Source of the DNA: Prevotella sp.
Lineage (GTDB): Bacteria; Bacteroidota; Bacteroidia; Bacteroidales; Bacteroidaceae
Assembly: GCA_017619755.1 (NCBI GenBank)
Contig: JAFZRU010000007.1
Location: forward strand, 62,001 to 126,000
Direction: 5' to 3'
DNA length: 64,000 nucleotides
The first letter of the stretch is position 1. Each line of letters opens with the position of its first letter. The position numbers and the translations under genes are program-made. The notes beneath the pieces are model-generated. The model did no database searches. It was not told the origin of the DNA and was given only the letters and a program-made list of their open reading frames with translations. Below, piece by piece: positions 50,154-58,164 of this stretch.

Positions 50154-50918
50154 ATGAGGATGGAAGACCTTGGCAAGAAGGACTTGGAAAATGCTGCAAC
50201 CGCCGGTGTGAGAGGCGAGGTTGTCAGTGGTCTGCGCGATGGCATACCCATTGCGATGGGCTATTTTGCCGTGGCTTTCTCGTTGGGGATCATAGCCAAG
50301 AAAGCGGGGGTGACGGCTGGTCTTGGCTTTGTGTGCAGTTTCTTCACCCGTGCCTCTGCCGGCGAGTATGGTGTCTATACGCTTATGGCTCTCCATGCCG
50401 CATACGTTGAAGTGGTGGCCATGAGCCTTGTTGCCAACCTGCGCTATATGCTGATGAGCGCGGCATTCTCTCAAAAGATTGCCCCCACCACCCCATGGTA
50501 TCACCGAATATTGATGGCATGCTGCATCACCGACGAGGTGTTTGGCATCTCCATCAACCACAAAGGCTACACACCACCAGCCTATACCTATTCAGCCGCC
50601 CTCGTCTCCACGCTGTGCTGGGCTTCTGGCTGTGCCGCCGGTGTGATTGCCGGTGGTCTGTTGCCCCACCCCGTCGTGTCAGCCCTCAGCGTAGCCCTTT
50701 ATGGTATGTTCATCGCCATCATCATGCCGCCCTCTCGCAACGACCGCAACGTGCTTTATGCCGTGGCTGCCAGTTTTGCACTGAGTGGACTATGTGCCGT
50801 TGCCCCCATCTTCAGCGAGTGGAGCGCCGGCACCCGCACCATTGTACTGACGGTGGCCATATCAGCAGTCGCCGCATGGCTCAAACCTGTTAAAGACAAC
50901 GACCATGGAGAAGCGTGA
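50154..50918 (+). CDS. azlC: AzlC family branched-chain amino acid export permease
   Basis: The 254-residue inner-membrane protein begins MRMEDLGKKDLENAATAGV; the longer frame upstream contains the promoter and is rejected. Family motifs include GLRDGIPIAMGYFAVAFSLG near residue 25 and LVANLRYMLMSAAFSQK, with about six hydrophobic segments. AzlC pairs with the small AzlD protein to export branched-chain amino acids or analogues. It overlaps azlD by 14 bases. Confidence 0.92.
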   Translation: MRMEDLGKKDLENAATAGVRGEVVSGLRDGIPIAMGYFAVAFSLGIIAKKAGVTAGLGFVCSFFTRASAGEYGVYTLMALHAAYVEVVAMSLVANLRYMLMSAAFSQKIAPTTPWYHRILMACCITDEVFGISINHKGYTPPAYTYSAALVSTLCWASGCAAGVIAGGLLPHPVVSALSVALYGMFIAIIMPPSRNDRNVLYAVAASFALSGLCAVAPIFSEWSAGTRTIVLTVAISAVAAWLKPVKDNDHGEA

Positions 50919-51219
50919 AATCATCATTTGCATCATACTGGCCATCGTCACCACCAACCTCATCCGCATACTGCCGATGACACTCATCAAGGGTCGCATA
51001 CGCAATGTGTTCCTTCGCAGTTTCCTCTATTATGTGCCTTACGTCACATTGGCCGTGATGACCTTCCCTGCCATCATCGAGACGACGCTGTCCCCACTTT
51101 CCGGAGTTGTCGCCTTGATTGTCGGTATTTTTGCTGCGTGGCGCGGTGCAGGACTATTTCCTGTCGCCATCATCAGTTGTGCCATCGCCTATCTAATGGA
51201 CAACGTGCTATTCACATAG
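50905..51219 (+). CDS. azlD: AzlD family small transport subunit
   Basis: The 104-residue protein has three to four hydrophobic helices, with TTNLIRILPMTLIKGRI and SFLYYVPYVTLAVMTFPAII as family motifs. It is the obligate partner of AzlC and is translated from an overlapping start. Its stop overlaps the convergent amidase stop by 8 bases. Confidence 0.92.
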   Translation: MEKREIIICIILAIVTTNLIRILPMTLIKGRIRNVFLRSFLYYVPYVTLAVMTFPAIIETTLSPLSGVVALIVGIFAAWRGAGLFPVAIISCAIAYLMDNVLFT

Positions 51220-51991
51220 GAAAGCCAGGGATTTCAAACTCATCGGCATCCTCCAAGACGGGGAATTTGTGGCGGAAATGTTGCAATTCCTCCATATCTA
51301 TGTCGGCCACGGCAATTTCCTCCATATTGCTTTTGCAAATGGCGATGGTCCATCCGTAGGCGTTGAAGACCATCGAGTCACCATAATAGTCGCACACCTT
51401 GTCACTTCCCACACAGTTGACGCCCACAACGAAGCACTGGTTCTCCAAGGCACGCGCCTTCAGGAGCGTCTGCCACACATCGCGGCGTTTTGCCGGCCAG
51501 TTGGCCACATAGATAATGGCATCATAGTCGCCATGGCAGCGTGAGAAAACCGGAAAGCGCAAGTCGTAGCACACCTGCAACAGAAAGCGCACTCCACGCC
51601 ACTCCGTCACCACGCGCCGCTCGCCTGCCACATACTCATCCGTCTCCCCGGCAAAGCCAAAGAGATGTCGCTTGTCATAATAGTCATAAGTGCCGTCAGG
51701 GCGGACGAAGAAGAGGCGGTTGCGCAACTGTCCCTTTTCATCAACAGCAGCTACACTGCCACAGATGGCTGCATCGAGCCGACTTGCCTGTTGCTGCATC
51801 CAACTGAAAATCCGCTGCCATTGCTCCCCTGCCAGTTTTGCTGAGTCCTCAGCCAGAAATCCCGTGGCAAAAGTCTCGGCCAACACATAAAGGTCGGCTC
51901 CTTGTTGTTGTTCCAGAAGCGAGGTCAGATGCCGAAGGTTCCGCTCCATTTCGTTCCAACTGATGAAATGTTGTATAATGGCTGTCTTCAT
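51212..51991 (-). CDS. Nitrilase-family carbon-nitrogen hydrolase (omega-amidase-like)
   Basis: The 259-residue cytosolic enzyme has the full catalytic triad: Glu39 in VLAETFATGF, Lys107 in YDKRHLF and Cys141 in VCYDLRFP. The sequence FAGETDEYVAGERRVV and the length fit the YafV/Nit2 omega-amidase branch, which hydrolyses alpha-keto-glutaramate or succinamate arising from transamination of glutamine. A -7 box TATATTTG lies at 52059-52066 on the minus strand. Exact substrate is inferred from family. Confidence 0.92.
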   Translation of the reverse strand: MKTAIIQHFISWNEMERNLRHLTSLLEQQQGADLYVLAETFATGFLAEDSAKLAGEQWQRIFSWMQQQASRLDAAICGSVAAVDEKGQLRNRLFFVRPDGTYDYYDKRHLFGFAGETDEYVAGERRVVTEWRGVRFLLQVCYDLRFPVFSRCHGDYDAIIYVANWPAKRRDVWQTLLKARALENQCFVVGVNCVGSDKVCDYYGDSMVFNAYGWTIAICKSNMEEIAVADIDMEELQHFRHKFPVLEDADEFEIPGFPM

Positions 51992-52087
51992 AAGGATAAA
52001 AACCTTGTTAATTTGACATTTTGGTCTATCGTATCACAATAACTATTAAAACAATGTGCAAATATAGCGATAAAAGCGAAAAATCAC

Positions 52088-52095
52088 TACCTTTG
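52088..52095 (+). promoter_or_regulatory. -7 box for the tyrosine phosphatase gene
   Basis: TACCTTTG lies 48 bases before the ATG, with no convincing TTTG upstream. The predicted leader contains a 9-codon upstream ORF (52117-52146) whose TGA overlaps the phosphatase ATG. Confidence 0.5.
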
Positions 52096-52142
52096 CGTCC
52101 GATATTTCATTTTTTTATGAACATAGGCAAAGACAAAGGCCA

Positions 52143-52895
52143 ATGAAAAGGAACGAACTCAACCTACGCGACCTTGGCGGGATTCCTTTTGCCGACAGGC
52201 AAGGGACGGTACCCCATGGCTTGTACCTACGCAGTGGGAAGCTCAGCATCCTTACGAGGGCAGCATGTGCCGCCCTCTGCAAGAAGCATCATATCGGCTG
52301 CGTGATAGACTTGCGCACCCCCGTCGAGGCGGCAGAGTTTCCCGACCCGCTCCCTGAAGACGTGGCCTACCTGCAAATCCCGCTATTGAAAGACGCCACC
52401 GTCGGCATCACCCACGACACAGGTTCCGACCCGATGACCATCATCCGCAACCTTCGTAAAGAACCCGAAAAGCTGAAGGCGATGGTTCCCGACTTCAGGA
52501 CCCTCTACACGGACATCGTGAGCGACGACTACAGCAGAAGACAGTTGGACTTAGCTGTCAGCCATTTGAGAGAAAACGGCAAGAAAGGGATTTGCACCCT
52601 CTTCCATTGCACTGCGGGCAAAGACCGTACCGGCATCGTGAGCATGGCCCTGTTGAAGTCATACGGTGTGAGCGACGAAGAAATTGTCAAGGACTACCTC
52701 CACACCAATCGAAACGCATTCTGGCCGACCTTGAAGAAATGTATCGGCGTAGGTCTCCTTACCAGAAACTGGGATTTGGTGAAGACAGCCTACAAGTCTT
52801 TCATGGCCGACAAGGAACTAATAAAAACATCCATCAAGCACTATGACATTTCATCCTCCTACAACCACCTCCAATCAAACAACGATGACCAATAA
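52143..52895 (+). CDS. Tyrosine-protein phosphatase family protein (Y_phosphatase3-like)
   Basis: The 250-residue protein has the CX5R active site as Cys156 to Arg162 in FHCTAGKDRTGIV. NLRDLGGIPFADRQGTV and HGLYLRSGKLSILT at the N-terminus are typical of the Y_phosphatase3 group. No export signal is visible. It may remove phosphate from tyrosine or from phospholipid-type substrates. The next gene overlaps it by 11 bases. Confidence 0.92.
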   Translation: MKRNELNLRDLGGIPFADRQGTVPHGLYLRSGKLSILTRAACAALCKKHHIGCVIDLRTPVEAAEFPDPLPEDVAYLQIPLLKDATVGITHDTGSDPMTIIRNLRKEPEKLKAMVPDFRTLYTDIVSDDYSRRQLDLAVSHLRENGKKGICTLFHCTAGKDRTGIVSMALLKSYGVSDEEIVKDYLHTNRNAFWPTLKKCIGVGLLTRNWDLVKTAYKSFMADKELIKTSIKHYDISSSYNHLQSNNDDQ

Positions 52896-53610
52896 AAAAC
52901 TCCAGAGAAGAGTGTCGAAAAAGAGATGCCTCACCCTTGTGTCGATGTTGCTGTCCGTCTGCCTGCAGATGACAGCCACTGACATCCGCCAAACCGAACA
53001 CCTCACGTTCTATTATCCTGAATTCAAATCCATCGACCTCTCATTAGGTGAAATGCCCCGCATCGGCACCCCCAGGGTGGAGTTCTGCTGCGAGGCGGCT
53101 TTCACCGGCCAACGACTGTCATCCTTCAAACATTCCAATGTTGCTGACGACCATGTGAGCGGTGGAAAATGGTACAAGGGATACAATTGCAGGGCGAACA
53201 CGGGGGCCTTCGTGTGGTACGGAGACAAATGGGCGTTCATGGAGAAGAAGAAATTTCTCTCAGAAAAGCCCGTCTGCCAGATGGCTTTCTGCCAATATCT
53301 GCTCATCCTCCAAGGAAAACAAACCCCGATGTGGGAACGGATGCGCAGAAACAAGACACGTTACCGCGCCTTGTGCGAAAAGGACGGCCGGCTGTGCTTG
53401 GTGGAGTCCAAGAAAGTCATCACACTGGAGTTTTTCGTCAAGTGCCTGATGGAGAGCCACGTCAGCAACGCCATCTACTTGGATATGGGCGCCGGTTGGA
53501 ACTACGCTTGGTATCGCGACACCAAGGGCAACCCCCAAGAGATTTTTCCGGAGAGCAAGCAGGCCGCCGATTACCGTTACCGCACGAACTGGGTCACCTT
53601 CTACCGATAA
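52885..53610 (+). CDS. Exported protein, phosphodiester-glycosidase (NAGPA)-like
   Basis: The 241-residue protein has a signal-like N-terminus (KKRCLTLVSMLLSVCLQMTA). RVEFCCEAAFTGQ, NTGAFVWYGDKWAF and SNAIYLDMGAGWNYAWYRD recall the NAGPA fold, which removes GlcNAc from phosphodiester-linked sugars. This family call is tentative. The start at 52885 overlaps the phosphatase stop by 11 bases; an in-frame ATG at 52843 is possible but would precede the signal with a proline-rich stretch. Coupling with the phosphatase suggests both act on a phosphorylated glycan or lipid; this is inferred. Confidence 0.7.
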   Translation: MTNKKLQRRVSKKRCLTLVSMLLSVCLQMTATDIRQTEHLTFYYPEFKSIDLSLGEMPRIGTPRVEFCCEAAFTGQRLSSFKHSNVADDHVSGGKWYKGYNCRANTGAFVWYGDKWAFMEKKKFLSEKPVCQMAFCQYLLILQGKQTPMWERMRRNKTRYRALCEKDGRLCLVESKKVITLEFFVKCLMESHVSNAIYLDMGAGWNYAWYRDTKGNPQEIFPESKQAADYRYRTNWVTFYR

Positions 53611-53621
53611 TGAGCGGATAG

Positions 53622-55985
53622 CTATTTGCGGATTTCCCTCACATCTTCGTCACCCGGCTGATAGACAAGTCCGTATGGTGTGGCCCCCTCAACGGCAAAC
53701 TCCTCGATGGTGAGTTTGTCCCACTTGATTTTGTCGGTGGACTGCGCCACCGGCACCTTTGGAATGAGTGCGCCGGCCCTTACGAGGATGACACAAGGAA
53801 TTTTACAGGCCTCGATTTCGTGGTATCCCCCCTCATAAACCTTGCGGGTCTGGTAGTCCACCCACTTGCCCTTGGGCAGGTAGCACATCCGCTTGTTTCC
53901 ACTTTCCATGAGCGGTGCAACGAGGATTTGCGCCCCGAACATGTATTCATCTTCGACAAGCCAAGCCCCCGGATCATCGGGGAATTCCACCAACAAGGCC
54001 CTGACCATGGGTAGTCCTCTGTTGGAACAGTCCTTGGCCTGTGCATAGACGTAGGGCATGAGCTGGTATTTCATCTCCGCGCACTCCCGGAAGGCATCGG
54101 TGAAGCTTTTGCTGATGAGCCACGGTTCCGTAGGCGGTGCGCCGTGCGCCCTGGTATGCGAAGAGAGGAAGCCGAAGGGAAGCCAGCGGCGATAGATGTC
54201 CTCTGGCGAGGCAGTGACAAATCCACCCATGTCGTGGCTCCAGAAAGAGAAACCACTCAACCCGAAACTCAGTCCTCCACGCAGGTCACCCATCATCCCG
54301 ATGTCATTGGTGGCGGCATCACCTCCCCAGTGCAGGGGGAACCTCTGAGAACCAGCCCATGCACTCCTGGCCCATATCACGCCCTCACCACTGTGCTCCT
54401 TGACAGCGTTCCACAATGCCATATTGTATCTCAGCGGGTAGAGGTTGTGCTCATAGAAGCCGGTCTTCCCACTGGCATAGAGACCGTTGAAAGGTGCCGC
54501 CTCGCCGAAGTCGCACTTGATGGCCGCCACCCCTTGGTCGATGAGTCCGCCGATTTTGTCTTGATACCATTTCACGGTCTTGGGGTTGGACAGGTCGAGC
54601 ACGGCATCCTCGTAGGGCATTCCCCCCATAGCGTTTTTCACATGCATCCCCTCTTGCACGAGTTCGTTGAAATACTTGTTCTTGGGGGTGAAGTAAGGTA
54701 GTTGCCACAGGCAGACGTGGAAGCCATCATTGCGCATGGTCTTGAGCATGGCCACGGGGTCGGGGAAACGGTCTTTGGCAAACTGGTAGTCGCACTGCCA
54801 GTCCACCCCGAACCATCCTGTGTCGAAATGAATGACATCGGAGGGAATCTTGTTTTTTCGCAACTGCTTTGCCACGTCAAGTCCCTCCTCTTGTGAGAAA
54901 TAGGTGATGCGGCTCATCCAAGTGCCGAAGGTCCACAGGGGCGGCAGGGGACTTTTCCCCGTGACATTGGTGTAGGCGTCGAGGATGTCCTTGGGTTGTC
55001 CGAAGAAGATGAAGAAGTCCATTTGTTCATCGCCCATGAAGAGACGCTGGGCACCGATGTAGGATGCGCCGAAATCGCATGTGACGGGTGCGCTGGTATG
55101 CATAAACACGCCATACCCCCTGTTACTGAAATAGAACGGCACGGGCTTGTACATCCCATCTGTCTCTGGACCCTGCGGGTCGGTGACATAGAGGTGAACC
55201 TTCTGACCCACCTTGTTGAGCGAAGTGAAGGACTCTCCACATCCATAAATGCGCTCTCCCGGTGAGAGGAAGAAGACAGGGTTGATGCTTCGCGAATTGT
55301 CGGCCCCTCGTTTGATGAAAGAAAAGGGCAGGAGCTTCACCTGGGTGGAGTCGTTGTCGATGATGGACCTTGTCCGGGTGAGTATCTTCCCATTGGCATC
55401 CTTGACGATAATCCTCCACGGGTACCTCGTGATTTCAATGGTTCCATTGGGACCTTTGTATGCGATAGCGCCGTCAGTCTGCTCCACCTTCCATCCCTGT
55501 GCCGCAGCTTTGGTGGCTTGGGTCTGCATCCTGGCCTTGAACGCATCGGAGAACATAGGGTCGTCCCGGTAGTTGTCATCAGGTTGGATGGGCGTGGTGA
55601 GCATCCTCACCCTCACCGTCCGGCTGTCAATGAACTGCAGTTGTATGTCGAGGTCGGGGTCGTTGTCATACTGAGTATCGGGGAAATCGAGCATCTGCAT
55701 CCTCACGGGCCAGTAGCCATTGAGGTTGAACGCCTGGCGCGGTGACAAGCGGTAGCGTTTCCAGTTGACCTTTCCGGTGGCTGTTTGAGCATTGAAGCTG
55801 ACGAGGCTGTCGGCGAGGAAATAGGTGTTGGACAAGTCATAGAAGTCGGTGGACATGTCCTTGGCGTTGTTTTGAAGGTATTGCACACCGGCATTGGTCT
55901 GCAGTTGCGCCTGTGCGCCCATCGGGATGGCAAGGGCGAGGATGGCGACGATGGAACACTTGAGGGCCCGTAATGCTTTTTTCAT
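53622..55985 (-). CDS. GH31 alpha-glycosidase, probable alpha-xylosidase
   Basis: The 787-residue exported enzyme starts MKKALRALKCSIVAILALAI; the longer frame runs through the promoter. A GH31 N-terminal beta domain is followed by the barrel with nucleophile Asp492 in IKCDFGEAAPF and acid/base Asp556 in HWGGDAATN, spaced as in characterised members. The KCDFGE context favours alpha-xylosidase over alpha-glucosidase. C-terminal beta modules follow. It would remove alpha-xylose from xyloglucan oligosaccharides or related side chains. It is monocistronic, with a -7 box TAAATTTG at 56019-56026. Confidence 0.92.
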   Translation of the reverse strand: MKKALRALKCSIVAILALAIPMGAQAQLQTNAGVQYLQNNAKDMSTDFYDLSNTYFLADSLVSFNAQTATGKVNWKRYRLSPRQAFNLNGYWPVRMQMLDFPDTQYDNDPDLDIQLQFIDSRTVRVRMLTTPIQPDDNYRDDPMFSDAFKARMQTQATKAAAQGWKVEQTDGAIAYKGPNGTIEITRYPWRIIVKDANGKILTRTRSIIDNDSTQVKLLPFSFIKRGADNSRSINPVFFLSPGERIYGCGESFTSLNKVGQKVHLYVTDPQGPETDGMYKPVPFYFSNRGYGVFMHTSAPVTCDFGASYIGAQRLFMGDEQMDFFIFFGQPKDILDAYTNVTGKSPLPPLWTFGTWMSRITYFSQEEGLDVAKQLRKNKIPSDVIHFDTGWFGVDWQCDYQFAKDRFPDPVAMLKTMRNDGFHVCLWQLPYFTPKNKYFNELVQEGMHVKNAMGGMPYEDAVLDLSNPKTVKWYQDKIGGLIDQGVAAIKCDFGEAAPFNGLYASGKTGFYEHNLYPLRYNMALWNAVKEHSGEGVIWARSAWAGSQRFPLHWGGDAATNDIGMMGDLRGGLSFGLSGFSFWSHDMGGFVTASPEDIYRRWLPFGFLSSHTRAHGAPPTEPWLISKSFTDAFRECAEMKYQLMPYVYAQAKDCSNRGLPMVRALLVEFPDDPGAWLVEDEYMFGAQILVAPLMESGNKRMCYLPKGKWVDYQTRKVYEGGYHEIEACKIPCVILVRAGALIPKVPVAQSTDKIKWDKLTIEEFAVEGATPYGLVYQPGDEDVREIRK

Positions 55986-56108
55986 CGTTAGTAATGTGAT
56001 TAGTTTTGAAATGTGATGCAAATTTAGGGAAAAAAGGTGAAAAGACGAAGGAAAGGGGGGATTTTTTGAACAAGATGTGGTGAGGGGGATTTTGCGAGGG
56101 GGGATTTT

Positions 56109-56216
56109 GCGACGGCAGAGCCGTCGCCTGCGGAGAACAGGCGAATGGAGGGTGGCCGTGATACGGCCACAAACGGAACACAAGCAAAGCCAGCAGCGGG
56201 GGACCGCTGCTGGCTT
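56109..56216. repeat. Cluster of four hairpins between GH31 and a small gene
   Basis: Perfect stems are GCGACGGC/GCCGTCGC (56109-56127), GTGGCCGT/ACGGCCAC (56152-56170) and AAGCCAGCAGCGG/CCGCTGCTGGCTT (56187-56216), with CGCCTG/CAGGCG (56125-56143) overlapping the first. The last lies just beyond the small gene at 56247 and may be its terminator, though a long T-run is lacking. Upstream, GGGGATTTTGCGA recurs twice. Confidence 0.6.
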
Positions 56217-56246
56217 CTATTTTGGGTGGAGTGACATAACCTTGTG

Positions 56247-56516
56247 TTAACCTACCTCGTAATATCTGTTGGCCATGTTTTGGATGGCGCTTGTGTTAGG
56301 TACGAGCCTTCCATGATCGTCTTTGCTGATGAGCGTTCCAAGCTCGTAGAAATCGCAATGCCTGCATAGTGCGGGGTCGTCAATGACGCTTGCCATCAAT
56401 TCGGGCTGCACGGCGAGTTGTGCATTGTCGGGGTAGAGGTCACGATGGTGTATGTAATTCCAAATGAGGCCGGTCACATCCTTGACATAAGCGGCCATGT
56501 CGTCGAATATCTTCAT
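56247..56516 (-). CDS. Small conserved-looking cytosolic protein of unknown function
   Basis: The 89-residue protein is not recognised. It is acidic and has an amphipathic N-terminus (MKIFDDMAAYVKDVTGLIWN), a Cys-His pair (ALCRHCDFYELGTL) that could bind metal, and a C-terminal ISKDDHGRLVPNTSAIQNMA. No signal or membrane segment is seen. The ordered codon use and start next to an AT-rich upstream gap support a real gene. Confidence 0.65.
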   Translation of the reverse strand: MKIFDDMAAYVKDVTGLIWNYIHHRDLYPDNAQLAVQPELMASVIDDPALCRHCDFYELGTLISKDDHGRLVPNTSAIQNMANRYYEVG

Positions 56517-56776
56517 TTCCAGATCTTGAACATATTAAGGTTAAAAGTGAATGAATAGAGAGTTGCAAGCGCGATGATTATCGCATGCTTTCCATATATA
56601 TGACGGATAAAAGGCGAAATTGTTATATAAGATGTATGATTTTTTTGATTTTTTATCAAATGGCGAGCAAAATGTCAATCAATAGGGAAAAAAATTAACC
56701 ATTTGATTGAGCGAGTACGGAGGAGCTTGCTCTTTATGCCGAGCGTGAAAAAGGTCGAATGGAATTCAACGTTATT

Positions 56777-57148
56777 TCATGGTTTTTCCTCATTCTCAGC
56801 TACTCCATCCGCTTGGTGGCTTCTATTATTGACATATTGTGAATGATTGAGGTGTGTGCGCTCCTCAATGAAATCAGCCAATCCCAGGTTGTCGAGATAG
56901 TCATTAGAAATGAAATAACTTTTGTATAGATTGTTGACCTTCCTGAGCAATGGACTTACCTCCACCTTGAGTTGTCGCAACTCCTCGTCAGTAAAAAGTC
57001 TCGTAGGCGATGACAACAGCATCACCTTGACGTGAAACTGCCGTGCCTCCTGACTGCACTTGAGTGCTTCTTTCTTCAAGTGAAGACGATACGCATATAC
57101 TGCAACAGCAACAGCTATTAAAAGGACAACAAAAATAACAGCTACCAT
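56777..57148 (-). CDS. Small single-pass membrane protein of unknown function
   Basis: The 123-residue product begins with a hydrophobic helix (MVAVIFVVLLIAVAVAVYAY) and continues as a charged cytoplasmic helix-rich domain (SPTRLFTDEELRQLKVEVSP). The longer frame upstream passes the predicted -7 box TAACTTTG (57224-57231) and is rejected. An unrecognised family; a membrane-anchored regulatory role is possible. Confidence 0.6.
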   Translation of the reverse strand: MVAVIFVVLLIAVAVAVYAYRLHLKKEALKCSQEARQFHVKVMLLSSPTRLFTDEELRQLKVEVSPLLRKVNNLYKSYFISNDYLDNLGLADFIEERTHLNHSQYVNNRSHQADGVAENEEKP

Positions 57149-57347
57149 AATGATATTTATTATTATTTCTATTAACCAATCAATCCCGCATACCTTTGTT
57201 CGGCGTGAGCTGGAAATCGCGTGCAAAGTTAACATAAATAGTTGACATTTGTATAGAAAGGAATGAAAAAAAGTGAAAAAAAGTTTGTCGATAGGATATT
57301 CCTCCTCATCCATAGGGAATCCCCCTCCATGAAATAGGCGTCCTCCC

Positions 57348-57378
57348 TTTGTGGAAATTGTAAACATCCTTACCTTTG
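57348..57378 (+). promoter_or_regulatory. Promoter of the His-rich protein gene
   Basis: TTTG (57348-57351) and TACCTTTG (57371-57378) are 19 bases apart. The predicted leader is about 36 bases before the ATG at 57421. Confidence 0.7.
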
Positions 57379-57420
57379 CCGATGAAAACAAGATGTAAAA
57401 TCCATATAATACCAATCACA

Positions 57421-57906
57421 ATGAAAAAGATGATATTCTTGGTGCTGCTGATGACGACCGCCATCACCGCCCATTCGATGAATTACAACACAGCCCGCGA
57501 GGAGGCATTGTTCTTAAGCGACAAGATGGCCTACGAACTGGGGCTTAGCGACGCTCAATACGAGTCAGTATATCGAATCAACCTCGACTACCTACTCCAC
57601 ATGACGAGCCACCGCGACCTTCACGGCCGTTGGTGGGATGTACGCAACCGCGACCTGCGCCTCGTGCTCAGCCACCCGCAATATGCGCGTTTCATTTCCA
57701 TCAACTATTTCTACCGTCCTCTTTCCTGGCACTCGGGCCGGTGGTACTTCCCCATCTACGACCGCTACGCACATGGCCGCATGCTGCGCCATCATCCTCA
57801 TCCATCAGCCCCCCACCATGCCGCACCCCACGGCCACGGCGCCCCGGGTCATCACCACGGCACCCCCCACGGAGGTTCACACCACCATTCTCACAGCCGG
57901 AGATAA
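57421..57906 (+). CDS. Exported histidine-rich protein
   Basis: The 161-residue protein has a signal peptide (MKKMIFLVLLMTTAITAHS). Residues about 20-110 are an ordered domain with LSDAQYESVYRINLDYL, reminiscent of short periplasmic sensors of the Spy/CpxP type. The last 45 residues are packed with His, Pro and Gly (HHPHPSAPHHAAPHGHG). The His-rich tail suggests binding of nickel, zinc, copper or cobalt in the periplasm. No metal transporter lies beside it. Confidence 0.8.
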   Translation: MKKMIFLVLLMTTAITAHSMNYNTAREEALFLSDKMAYELGLSDAQYESVYRINLDYLLHMTSHRDLHGRWWDVRNRDLRLVLSHPQYARFISINYFYRPLSWHSGRWYFPIYDRYAHGRMLRHHPHPSAPHHAAPHGHGAPGHHHGTPHGGSHHHSHSRR

Positions 57907-57912
57907 AGTCAA

Positions 57913-57951
57913 CCGCCCTCCCCTTCTGTATGTAACGGAAAGGGAGGGCGG
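57913..57951. terminator. Hairpin terminator between convergent genes
   Basis: CCGCCCTCCC (57913-57922) pairs with GGGAGGGCGG (57942-57951). It lies between the His-rich gene and the xseB operon, which converge here. T-runs are weak on both sides, so it may act bidirectionally. Confidence 0.65.
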
Positions 57952-57969
57952 CCATTTAAAAGCCCACCA

Positions 57970-58161
57970 TTATTCTTCCTCCAAGATTTTCTTTATCTCC
58001 TCGTCGGTCTTGGTGAGTTTGTCCTTGCAGAGTTGTATAAGTTGTTTGGCTCGTTTGAGCTGCTCGGCAAGGGTGTCGATGTCAAGCTGGTCGCTCTCCA
58101 TTTTCCTCACGATGCTTTCCAATTCACTCACCGCTTGTTCGTATTTCACATTCTCTTCCAT
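57970..58161 (-). CDS. xseB: Exodeoxyribonuclease VII small subunit
   Basis: The 63-residue protein shows the XseB pattern: YEQAVSELESIVRKMESDQL, then LDIDTLAEQLKRAKQLIQLC. It forms the accessory helices of exonuclease VII, a single-strand DNA exonuclease; the large subunit gene xseA is not in this window. It follows the aldo/keto reductase gene after 3 bases. Confidence 0.94.
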   Translation of the reverse strand: MEENVKYEQAVSELESIVRKMESDQLDIDTLAEQLKRAKQLIQLCKDKLTKTDEEIKKILEEE

Positions 58162-58164
58162 ACG

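Noticed and set aside
56517-56776. AT-rich gap examined for genes or RNA
   Set aside because: No promoter with good spacing, no stable hairpin and no supported frame was seen.
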